Source: Helicobacter cetorum
GTDB taxonomy: Bacteria > Campylobacterota > Campylobacteria > Campylobacterales > UBA6016
Direction: 5' to 3'
Assembly: GCA_022729705.1 (NCBI GenBank)
Contig: DZAX01000023.1
Span: forward strand, 1-33,316
Length of the DNA: 33,316 nucleotides
Below the pieces are notes generated by a model, which ran no database searches, was not told where the DNA came from, and was given only the letters and a program-made list of their open reading frames with translations. Position numbers and translations under genes: made by a program. Below are positions 24,326 through 31,453 of this stretch, piece by piece (the first letter of the stretch is position 1; each line of letters opens with the position of its first letter).

Positions 24326-24814
24326 GTGATAGACAAAGTCGAGATACTTGAAAAAAGATTTGCAAAACTAGACAAACACTATGTAGCGCTCAAAGAGTAT
24401 AAGCTTTTGATTGACGACTTGCTTTGCGCAAGAAATATTTATGAACCCTCAGTATTTAATAGTTTGGAGCCTGAAAAAAGGGCTATTTTGGATGCTTACC
24501 TTAAGCGTTTTAGCTCTATTCAGGATTATTTAGTGGCGAAGGTATTTTCTTTGGTTCTTGATATTGCGGGTATCGGGAGTCAAAAAATGAGCGACGTGCT
24601 CTATCATGTAGAAAAAGAGCAAATTATTGATACTTTGCAAGAGTGGCTAGAACTAAGAGATATTAGAAACGAACTAGAGCATGAATATCCCGAGCATCTG
24701 CAAAAAGCGTTGGATGATTTGAAGTTTTGCGTCGATAGTTTTGCAAAACTAGAAAAGTACTATTTTAATACTATAGAGTTTGCGCAAAGGCACATCGGTG
24801 CGACTATCGGGTAG
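24326..24814 (+). CDS. HEPN RNase toxin
   Basis: This 162-residue all-helical protein has an RX4HXY motif (R114, H119, Y121 in RDIRNELEHEY), the catalytic signature of HEPN RNases of HepT-like type-VII systems. It is longer than DUF86 proteins because of an extra N-terminal helix pair. The GTG at 24326 is chosen as the start: it lies one base after the LRR stop, with GGAGG inside the last LRR codons serving as ribosome site. The C-terminus overlaps the MNT antitoxin start. Unlike the HEPN genes at 5369-6775, this one has no internal stop, so this operon looks functional. Confidence 0.8.
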   Translation: MIDKVEILEKRFAKLDKHYVALKEYKLLIDDLLCARNIYEPSVFNSLEPEKRAILDAYLKRFSSIQDYLVAKVFSLVLDIAGIGSQKMSDVLYHVEKEQIIDTLQEWLELRDIRNELEHEYPEHLQKALDDLKFCVDSFAKLEKYYFNTIEFAQRHIGATIG

Positions 24815-25088
24815 ATTATTAGATGTTATAAAACGAGCTGCGTTTGAGAGCTTTGGCGACGCTGGAGTTTATCTTTTTGGAAGTCGCACGGGCGACGCTA
24901 AAGTCGGCGGAGATATAGATTTGGCTATAGATGCACAGATGTCAACGGAGGAATTTAGACACAAAAAAGCTGCGTTTTTCGCTTATATGATTAGGGCGGA
25001 ATATGATTTGAAAATAGATATAGTCCAATATAATAGCGATGACCCGTTGCTGTTTAGCGAGATAAGAAGCAGTGGTGTTAGATTGTGA
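24798..25088 (+). CDS. MNT nucleotidyltransferase antitoxin (copy 1)
   Basis: This minimal nucleotidyltransferase of about 96 residues has a GS-x9-DxD active site (FGSRTGDAKVGGDIDLAID; S29, D39, D41) and a KIDIVQY strand with the third acidic residue. The GTG at 24798, which overlaps the HEPN gene by 17 bases, is preferred. A TTG at 24780 is possible. From 24806 to the stop and 12 bases beyond, the DNA is almost identical to a second copy at 29180-29474. It is expected to neutralise the adjacent HEPN toxin by nucleotidylation, as in known MNT/HEPN systems (inference by family). Confidence 0.85.
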   Translation: MRLSGRLLDVIKRAAFESFGDAGVYLFGSRTGDAKVGGDIDLAIDAQMSTEEFRHKKAAFFAYMIRAEYDLKIDIVQYNSDDPLLFSEIRSSGVRL

Positions 25089-25100
25089 TGTTGTGCGCTA
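24806..25100 (+). repeat. 295-bp direct repeat, copy 1
   Basis: The DNA from the ATCGGG at 24806 to GCGCTA at 25100 recurs at 29180-29474 without gaps (constant offset 4374) and with about six mismatches counted by eye. Similarity stops sharply at both ends. The repeat covers nearly the entire MNT gene. Confidence 0.9.
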
Positions 25101-25136
25101 GCGCAAGCGTGTAGCGAAGCGAAACTCCCATTGTGT

Positions 25137-25169
25137 AAAAAAAAAGGGGGGGGTAGCCTGCCCCTTTTT
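25137..25169. terminator. Bidirectional intrinsic terminator with A9G8 tract
   Basis: A9 (25137-25145) and G8 (25146-25153) are followed by a short loop and CCCCTTTTT (25161-25169), so AAAAAGGGG can pair with CCCCTTTTT on either strand. It lies between the convergent MNT gene (+) and the LRAT-vWA gene (-), exactly where a shared terminator is expected. The G8 run could slip, but no coding frame crosses it. Confidence 0.7.
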
Positions 25170-25261
25170 ACCCTTTTTTGGTTGGGCTAAGTATAGTTTT
25201 AGGTAAGTAAAATAGTACTTAAAATGTGCGTAGATGATATTTGGCTGTGGTGTTGTGGACT

Positions 25262-26905
25262 TTAAATTGTTATAGTCTCATCGCTTAATTTGTCATTAGT
25301 TCTGTTGCCTGAACATAAAACGGTGTAAATCATGCAATCCAAAGCCTCTTTTGTCGTAGTTGCCGTCTTAATAAATTCCCCAGAAAGGGTGTAATCTCCG
25401 TCTGTAATTACCAGTATGTCTGCTTTTTTGTATGATTTTTGAGACTTTACAATCTCAAAAGCTCTTACGAGTGGCGTTTCAAAGTCCGTCCCGCCCCCAA
25501 AACCGTATCTTAAAAACCCTAACAATTGAGAGGAACGACTACTATCTTCCGCCGAAAATTCTCTTATTTCGCCTTTGCCACCAAATAACAATACATATAG
25601 CGAGCGGTGCTCTTTTTTTAAGATGCCGCTTATAGCTAGGAGTAGAGCCTTTGCCTTTATGAGCGGTTCGCCGTCCATACTGCCAGATGTGTCTAGGCAA
25701 GCTATGATGGGACCTGTGGTTTTTGTTGTTTTCTCTATCTCGTTTTTTTCTTCAAAGCCAGCCCCTCTTAGCTCATAAGATGCTAGGTTTTTTTCTAGCA
25801 ATTTAGCATAAAATAGCGTTTCAAGCTCTTCGTCTTCAAGGTTTATTAGTTCCGATGGGAGTAGTCGCATTAGGTCGTCGCTACGATGAGTTCCGTATAT
25901 TTCGTCCTTATTGCGTCCAGCCACGCGCGTTTTTCGTTTTTTTTCTTCGCTTATGTACTCTCTGCCCATCTTGCGAACTAATTTTTTAATCTCTGCATTA
26001 TTTTTCATCTGAGTTGCTAGAGCGGCAAAATTTTCGTTGCTTGATTTTAGGCTTGAGTATGAAAATTTCATACTTTGATTAAGGGCTAAAAACTCTTTAA
26101 CCTCTTCATATTTTTGGACAATATTTTGTAGGGTTTGCCTGAATACGACAAGTTTTTTTCTGACGTCCTCCGGTATTTTCTCGTCTGAAATTTCCGCTTC
26201 ATACTCTTGTAGTCCGTTTAGTTCTTGCTTTATCGCTTGAATGGAGCTTGCGTTTAATATCCTATCTTCAAAAAAGTTGTTGATAGCCTCCCAATCCGGT
26301 TCTGGCTCTTTTTTGTCATTTTTCCAATCCCATAGTAGCCACTTCGTAGCCCCTAGTTTTTGGCGAGCCGTCAATTTTAGATTTCTTAATGTGGGCTCCA
26401 TTGTTATATCAAAACTTAACAGGTTGTGCAACCCAAATCCATAATCGGAGTCAGCATAATTTACACATTTTTCGCAAAACTGATGACAGTTTTGTATTAT
26501 TAGCCCATAAAAAGCCCTCTCGCCTAAATGCTCTATTGCTCCCTCACAGACCGTATCGTCCCCTACCGCTCCACCGGCGTCGCAGGAGACGTAAATTTTT
26601 TGCCCTAATATACTTTTGGCGGTAAAGTCTTTGGGCTTACTGCTACGCACGGAGCTCTCAAAAAAACCGTCAACGACGATATTTGCTATTTTGTTGTCGC
26701 CGATATAGATACCCGAATGCTCTACCGCAACCCACAAATCGCTATAGAGTACGCTTCCCTCTATTGGCTCAACTTTTTGACGGAAATTGTCGTCTATAAA
26801 ATACTTTATCGGTTTTAGTCCGGCAAGAGCTGCGGTATAGGCGAGCCCTCCTGCTTTTGAGACCGCCCCGAGTACCGTCGAGGCTATTTGGGCTATTAGA
26901 GCCAT
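25262..26905 (-). CDS. LRAT-like (NlpC/P60-type) domain fused to vWA domain
   Basis: This is a 547-residue protein. An N-terminal hydrophobic helix (about 1-30) precedes an LRAT-like papain-fold domain (about 45-150): H63 in VEHSGIYIGDNKI fits the conserved His, and C140 in NCHQFCEKC fits the NCxxF nucleophile of LRAT/NlpC-type enzymes. A charged helical spacer (about 200-390) leads to a C-terminal vWA domain with a full MIDAS (D405, S407, S409 in LDTSGSM, then GGTDFETP and ITDGD). It starts 10 bases inside the MoxR gene, so the two are translationally coupled. MoxR/vWA pairs act as chaperone-like or conflict-system cores. The fused Cys/His domain is the likely effector (inference). Confidence 0.82.
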   Translation of the reverse strand: MALIAQIASTVLGAVSKAGGLAYTAALAGLKPIKYFIDDNFRQKVEPIEGSVLYSDLWVAVEHSGIYIGDNKIANIVVDGFFESSVRSSKPKDFTAKSILGQKIYVSCDAGGAVGDDTVCEGAIEHLGERAFYGLIIQNCHQFCEKCVNYADSDYGFGLHNLLSFDITMEPTLRNLKLTARQKLGATKWLLWDWKNDKKEPEPDWEAINNFFEDRILNASSIQAIKQELNGLQEYEAEISDEKIPEDVRKKLVVFRQTLQNIVQKYEEVKEFLALNQSMKFSYSSLKSSNENFAALATQMKNNAEIKKLVRKMGREYISEEKKRKTRVAGRNKDEIYGTHRSDDLMRLLPSELINLEDEELETLFYAKLLEKNLASYELRGAGFEEKNEIEKTTKTTGPIIACLDTSGSMDGEPLIKAKALLLAISGILKKEHRSLYVLLFGGKGEIREFSAEDSSRSSQLLGFLRYGFGGGTDFETPLVRAFEIVKSQKSYKKADILVITDGDYTLSGEFIKTATTTKEALDCMIYTVLCSGNRTNDKLSDETITI

Positions 26906-29031
26906 ATATTTGCGCGAACCTGAGCGACTAGCGAATCCTCCGTTTGCGCAGAGTCATTCGTACCGCCGTTTTGCCCGTTTGTCTCCTCTAGTTGCGACAA
27001 TCTAAGTTTTGGTATATTCTCCGCATCGTCCCACTCCCAGTTGTTTTCAAAATCAAAGCCCAAGGTATGCTCAAAAAAACGTTGTTTGAATAGAGCGGCT
27101 GGGATGGTTTTGCCATCCTTGCCATTTACATTATCCTCGCCTTTAACCGTGTCGATGGCGGCGTTATTGTTAAGACTCGGACTGGTGGAGTCGCCTATTG
27201 ATAAAAAAAACGCACCGTAAAATCCAGAGTTAGTGCTCGACTCGATAGAACAGACTATACGTTTTACAGTAGCGCCTTTAATAGTAAAATGCCCCGTGGC
27301 ACAACTGGTAATTTTTGAGCTTTCATCTATTCCGCCGGCTATTCCACCGAAACTCACATCTCTATTGTTTGTCGTTAAGCTACCAGACGCAAAACAACGC
27401 TCAATTGTGGTACTCTTCGCCGTCCATACAATACAACCAAACATAGAAGATTCAGGTATGCCATTTGCCTCTATTGTAGCCGAACAATCCGAAATAGTGC
27501 AGTTTTTTGCATTTTTCAATAACGAGTTCCATGTCGTTTCGCAAAGAGTGATTTTACAGTCGGTAGTGCTTGTGGCTATATGGTTACCAGACGAGCACCT
27601 TGATATATCGCAATCTTTAGCCTCTTTGCTGATTAGATATTCGCCTGCAAAACAATAGTCGATTTTGCATTTTTCTACCTGCTCTGCGATTGATTTGTCT
27701 GTTTTGCAGTTGTATATTTTGGCGTCGATTGCTTTTTTCGCTAGATAGCAAGACGATAACGTCATATTTGCCACCTCCGAATCCGCCTGAATTTCGGCAA
27801 AGATATACGGGTCGTTTTGTGGCATATTTGTTATCTTATAGCCGTCTCCGTCATACTTTCCTTTGAATGTTATCTGATTCCAGTGGGTTAGCGCAGAGCA
27901 GTCTATATCGCCCGTTTGTAGAAAATAATAATCCTTAACGCCGATGTCGGTGCGATTTATGTCGGACAAATCCTCAACAGACGCTATGAGTATCGGGTCG
28001 TCTTTTGTTCCGCTGCCGCTAAACCCTTTTATGACCCCTGTCGAGGCTTTGCGCATTGGGGTTATGGCTTCGCTTTTGGCGTTTTGATTGTTGTTTGTAT
28101 CTTGCGAGATTGGTATCTGGACGCTAAAGCGCTTTAAGGTTTTTAGTATGATGTCATGCACTTTTTTGATATTGTCGTTGTGGTTCCATATAGAGTTTTT
28201 GAGCAGCAATACATCAGACAAGTCCACCTCGCTACGTCCGTTTGTGGCGGCTGAAAAACGTAAAAATTTGATAACTTTTTTGAGTCTTCTATCGGATAGA
28301 ATCTCTCTATTATCCTCTTTAAATTCAGTTTTGTGCCTTGACCAAATAGCCTGCAAAACATCTACAATATGCTCAGGCACAACTACTTTGTCCGCATATT
28401 TTGATATTGACGACAAATCATCTTTTGTCAATTTCTCGTATGTATCGGACTCTTTTGATTCTGCAAATAGTTCTCTAAAATTTTCATCAGACACATAATC
28501 AACAAAAGTCCTAACCAAAAAACGGTCATACAAGGCAGACAACTCGCCCTCTCCCGTAGGTAGTTCGTTTGAGGCTGATATGAGCGATAACAATGGAATT
28601 TTTTGGGGCTTTGAGCCGTTGTGAAAAATCCGTTCGTTGAGAATACTTAGCAGAGAGTTTAGTATAGAGGAGCTAGCCTTGAAAATCTCGTCCAAGAAAG
28701 CGATTTTTGCCGTTGGCAAATACCCCTCCGTATTTCGCTTGAAACGATCCGCTTTTAGCTCGGCGATAGACAATGGACCAAAAATCTCCTCCGGGGTAGA
28801 AAACTTGGTAAGCAGATATTCAAAATATTCGTTATCGTTATCTTGCTCTATGCAGTCTGCGACCTTGCGGGCTATCATACTCTTGCCTGTTCCGGGTGGA
28901 CCTATGAGTACTATGTTTTCGCCGCTAATAGCGCATAATAGCGCAATTTTTAACGCTTCTTCCCGCTCCACTAGACCATGATTTAGTTGGATTAAAATCG
29001 TTTGTATTTTTTGTTTGATTGTATTTTCCAT
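26896..29031 (-). CDS. MoxR-family AAA+ ATPase fused to C-terminal beta-helix (GLUG-like)
   Basis: This is a 711-residue protein. Residues 1-305 form a MoxR/RavA-type AAA+ module: Walker A GPPGTGKS (44-51), Walker B IAFLDE (110-115), sensor 1 SASNE (152-156) and the DRF motif (169-171). After a short linker, residues 335-680 look like a right-handed beta-helix: GSGTKDDPILIASVEDLSDI, then DYYFLQTGDIDCS, then KGKYDGDGYKITNM, then Cys/Ser/Asn-rich rungs, ending NWEWDDAENIPKLRL. This is the layout of GLUG-type regions of secreted adhesins, yet there is no signal peptide. The ATG at 29031 with GAGGG just upstream is preferred over the TTG three bases earlier. It overlaps the LRAT-vWA gene. Confidence 0.85.
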   Translation of the reverse strand: MENTIKQKIQTILIQLNHGLVEREEALKIALLCAISGENIVLIGPPGTGKSMIARKVADCIEQDNDNEYFEYLLTKFSTPEEIFGPLSIAELKADRFKRNTEGYLPTAKIAFLDEIFKASSSILNSLLSILNERIFHNGSKPQKIPLLSLISASNELPTGEGELSALYDRFLVRTFVDYVSDENFRELFAESKESDTYEKLTKDDLSSISKYADKVVVPEHIVDVLQAIWSRHKTEFKEDNREILSDRRLKKVIKFLRFSAATNGRSEVDLSDVLLLKNSIWNHNDNIKKVHDIILKTLKRFSVQIPISQDTNNNQNAKSEAITPMRKASTGVIKGFSGSGTKDDPILIASVEDLSDINRTDIGVKDYYFLQTGDIDCSALTHWNQITFKGKYDGDGYKITNMPQNDPYIFAEIQADSEVANMTLSSCYLAKKAIDAKIYNCKTDKSIAEQVEKCKIDYCFAGEYLISKEAKDCDISRCSSGNHIATSTTDCKITLCETTWNSLLKNAKNCTISDCSATIEANGIPESSMFGCIVWTAKSTTIERCFASGSLTTNNRDVSFGGIAGGIDESSKITSCATGHFTIKGATVKRIVCSIESSTNSGFYGAFFLSIGDSTSPSLNNNAAIDTVKGEDNVNGKDGKTIPAALFKQRFFEHTLGFDFENNWEWDDAENIPKLRLSQLEETNGQNGGTNDSAQTEDSLVAQVRANIWL

Positions 29032-29179
29032 CAATCCCTCTAAATGTTGAATATCTTTGGATTATATACAAAAAAACTTAACTAGACACCTGCGAGCTAA
29101 AAAAATTTTACTAAAGGGATCCCGCATGATACCAACAAGCAAACCAGCTATAGTAAAAACAGAGTTTTAAAGCAACAAC

Positions 29180-29474
29180 ATCGGGTAGATTGCTAGATGT
29201 TATAAAACGAGCTGCGTTTGAGAGCTTTGGCGACGCTGGAGTTTATCTTTTTGGAAGTCGCACGGGCGACGCTAAAGTCGGCGGAGATATAGATTTGGCT
29301 ATAGATGCACAGATGTCAACGGAGGAATTTAGACACAAAAAAGCTGCGTTTTTCGCTTATATGATTAGGGCGGAATATGATTTGAAAATAGATATAGTCC
29401 AATATAATAGCGATGACCCGTTGCTGTTTAGCGAGATAAGAGGTAGCGGTGTTAGATTGTGATGTTATGCGCTA
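29180..29474 (+). repeat. 295-bp direct repeat, copy 2
   Basis: Near-identical to 24806-25100, in the same orientation. Its left boundary (ATCGGG at 29180) lies where copy 1 has the end of its HEPN gene, so only the antitoxin part was copied. Confidence 0.9.
29190..29462 (+). CDS. Orphan MNT nucleotidyltransferase antitoxin (copy 2)
   Basis: This frame of about 90 codons encodes a protein nearly identical to copy 1, with the same FGSRTGDAKVGGDIDLAID active site. Only a Ser-to-Gly change (RSSG to RGSG) near the end is obvious. The upstream part of copy 1, including the GTG start and the HEPN toxin, is absent. The only available start is TTG at 29190, with no good ribosome site, so expression is doubtful. 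It may be a by-product of the duplication that brackets the MoxR/vWA pair, or a free antitoxin protecting against the HEPN toxin. Confidence 0.65.
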   Translation: MLDVIKRAAFESFGDAGVYLFGSRTGDAKVGGDIDLAIDAQMSTEEFRHKKAAFFAYMIRAEYDLKIDIVQYNSDDPLLFSEIRGSGVRL

Positions 29475-29565
29475 ATAACTACCGTTGCCCATCTTTCACC
29501 TATGCATAGAATGTCTATAATGCCGCCATTTGTCAAAAAAAGCTTTTAAAACCAAAAGAGATAAT

Positions 29566-29682
29566 ATGTCCACAAAATTACTAATCGCAAACTCAAAACT
29601 AGAGCGGATAGAGCGTGCATACAAACTGCTCTCGAAATCAGATGGGATGGGAGTACCTGGGTTTAATGAAATAGTGGATTAA
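29566..29682 (+). CDS. Small 38-residue ORF, possibly a truncated gene
   Basis: The ATG at 29566 follows AAGAG at a good distance and opens a 38-residue frame (MSTKLLIANSKLERIERAYK, ending GVPGFNEIVD). The helical, charged start looks like the N-terminus of a longer protein cut short at a TAA. I do not recognise it. The flanks (29475-29565 and 29683-29707) show nothing coding. Confidence 0.3.
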   Translation: MSTKLLIANSKLERIERAYKLLSKSDGMGVPGFNEIVD

Positions 29683-29707
29683 AAGGGGCTGACGCATTTA
29701 ATCAATT

Positions 29708-29736
29708 TTGACTGCCTTTCTAATGCTTTCTTTAAT
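29708..29736 (+). promoter_or_regulatory. Sigma-70 promoter of the DUF262-ATPase operon
   Basis: TTGACT (29708-29713), a 17-bp spacer and TTTAAT (29731-29736) form a good housekeeping promoter. AGAGGAG (29752-29758) follows as ribosome site six bases before the ATG at 29765. Confidence 0.65.
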
Positions 29737-29764
29737 AAAACAAAAACCTCAAGAGGAGTAACTA

Positions 29765-31453
29765 ATGGCGCTATCACTTTCGGCAGAACAAAAATCAATC
29801 AAAAAAATACTTACTAATGATAAATTTTTAATTCCATCTTATCAGCGACCATACTCTTGGACAGAAGACCAATGTCGTGAATTATGGAATGACTTGACTG
29901 CATTTTTCAAAAGTGAAAAACGTAAAGATGGATATTTTCTTGGAAATATTATTTTTGCAAAAAGCGATGAAATAGAAGACTTGGAGGTTATCGATGGACA
30001 ACAAAGACTCATCACACTTTCGCTTTTGTTGAAAGCGCTTTCTTTTTACGATATAGATAATGATCTGATAAAAGAATGCCTATGGCAGACCGATAGGAGG
30101 GATAAAAATAAAACAACTCCTAGACTTAAAACAGTAGTTTTTGAAGAAAAAGACAATGATTTATTTATAGCTTGTTTAGTACTAAAAGATGAAGATATCT
30201 GCAATAATGGTCAAAATAAAAACAATCGTTTTAAAACCAATCTATGTTTTTTTATAGGTCAATTCCAAGAAAATTGCAATAAACTAGAGGGCGACAAAGA
30301 ACAAATTGAAATAAGTGATTTTTCCGATTTTTTACTTGACAAAGTTTATGTGCTTCCTATTGCATCAGTAGACAAAGAGCAGGACAATGCGAGAGAACAA
30401 GCATTGACTATTTTTGAGACAATTAACAATCGTGGTCTTGACCTCAGTGACGCTGATATTTTCAAAGCACAATTATTCAATTCAGCACTAAATAATGGAC
30501 GGCACGAAGATTTTATTATAAATTGGAATCAACTGGAAGAATTTTGTAATGAAGCAATCCCTGCAACAAAGAAAAATGATTTTAGACCTCTCGTAGATGT
30601 TTTTAGAATTTATATGCAAATTTTACGCGGGAAAAACAAAACTATCAATAATGAAATTGGACTAAGACAATTTTTTACAAATCTACCGCTGAAAAGACAA
30701 GACGACATCGGGACAATGACTGATTTGAACCGTATTGTTGCATCGGTTAAATTTGCTGATGACATTTTAACAGGGAAGTCAGTTATAAATAACCCAGAGC
30801 TTAGAAAGTGGCTACAGTTAATAGACCTATACTCAAACCTGTACCCAAAATATGCAATTTATGTATATCTGTTTACAAATGTCGATTTTGACAATTACAA
30901 CATCACTCTTAGCAAGCCAGCAATTGATGGGTTTGTTTCACTAGCCAAAGAACTTGTTAGATGCGCATACTACACAGGATCAACATCAAAAATAAAATAT
31001 GATATCTACAAGGCTATTGTAAAAATTTCAAGCAGAGAATCTTACAAATTCAGCTTAGATGAAAAAAATTTCAACGAAACAAGTCTTTCATACTTTGGAC
31101 TAATCAAAAAAGGGGTTGTCCTTTTGGCAATGTATCTTGATAAAAATCAACCGCCTATTGATACTACTTTATATCTAGATAATATAGTTACAACAACAAA
31201 TTGTAAAACAGACAAGAACTGGAATGGCGTTGAAGTAAATGATTATATTGATACGCTTGGCAATTTATATTTGACCGACAACAAAAATGCTACTGACAGG
31301 AGATTGCTTCCAAGCAAAAAAATACAACAATTACAAACATTGTCTTTTATTGATGATAGCACTTTGGAACAGCCTTGGACTGTCGATACATACAAAAATA
31401 GACAAAGCATCTTAACGGTAACACTACGAGAGTTCTTTTTAGGAAAAATCTAA
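29765..31453 (+). CDS. DUF262 (GmrS/SspE-like) protein with degenerate DUF1524 end
   Basis: This 562-residue protein has a DUF262 ParB-like NTPase/nuclease domain at the N-terminus: IPSYQRPYSW (23-32), GYFLGNII, VIDGQQRLITL (75-85) and FETINNRGLDLSDADIFKA (about 216-234). The C-terminus has the outline of DUF1524 (LGNLYLTDNKNATDR near residue 500, and the final W-x-n-I-x-R-Q-x-L segment). However, the HNH nuclease's EHIxPQ histidine motif expected just before it is absent, so the nuclease is probably inactive. Relatives GmrSD and SspE restrict modified phage DNA. The gene has a good promoter, is AT-rich compared with its neighbours, and is followed with no gap (TAAATG) by an ATPase gene. Confidence 0.82.
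   Translation: MALSLSAEQKSIKKILTNDKFLIPSYQRPYSWTEDQCRELWNDLTAFFKSEKRKDGYFLGNIIFAKSDEIEDLEVIDGQQRLITLSLLLKALSFYDIDNDLIKECLWQTDRRDKNKTTPRLKTVVFEEKDNDLFIACLVLKDEDICNNGQNKNNRFKTNLCFFIGQFQENCNKLEGDKEQIEISDFSDFLLDKVYVLPIASVDKEQDNAREQALTIFETINNRGLDLSDADIFKAQLFNSALNNGRHEDFIINWNQLEEFCNEAIPATKKNDFRPLVDVFRIYMQILRGKNKTINNEIGLRQFFTNLPLKRQDDIGTMTDLNRIVASVKFADDILTGKSVINNPELRKWLQLIDLYSNLYPKYAIYVYLFTNVDFDNYNITLSKPAIDGFVSLAKELVRCAYYTGSTSKIKYDIYKAIVKISSRESYKFSLDEKNFNETSLSYFGLIKKGVVLLAMYLDKNQPPIDTTLYLDNIVTTTNCKTDKNWNGVEVNDYIDTLGNLYLTDNKNATDRRLLPSKKIQQLQTLSFIDDSTLEQPWTVDTYKNRQSILTVTLREFFLGKI

Noticed and set aside
25146-25153. G8 tract as a phase-variation switch
   Set aside because: It lies between convergent genes inside a terminator-like stem and no coding frame crosses it.
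29100-29170. Fourteen-codon ORF from the ATG near 29126
   Set aside because: It is too short, has no recognisable product and no clear ribosome site. It may be the end of the recombination junction.
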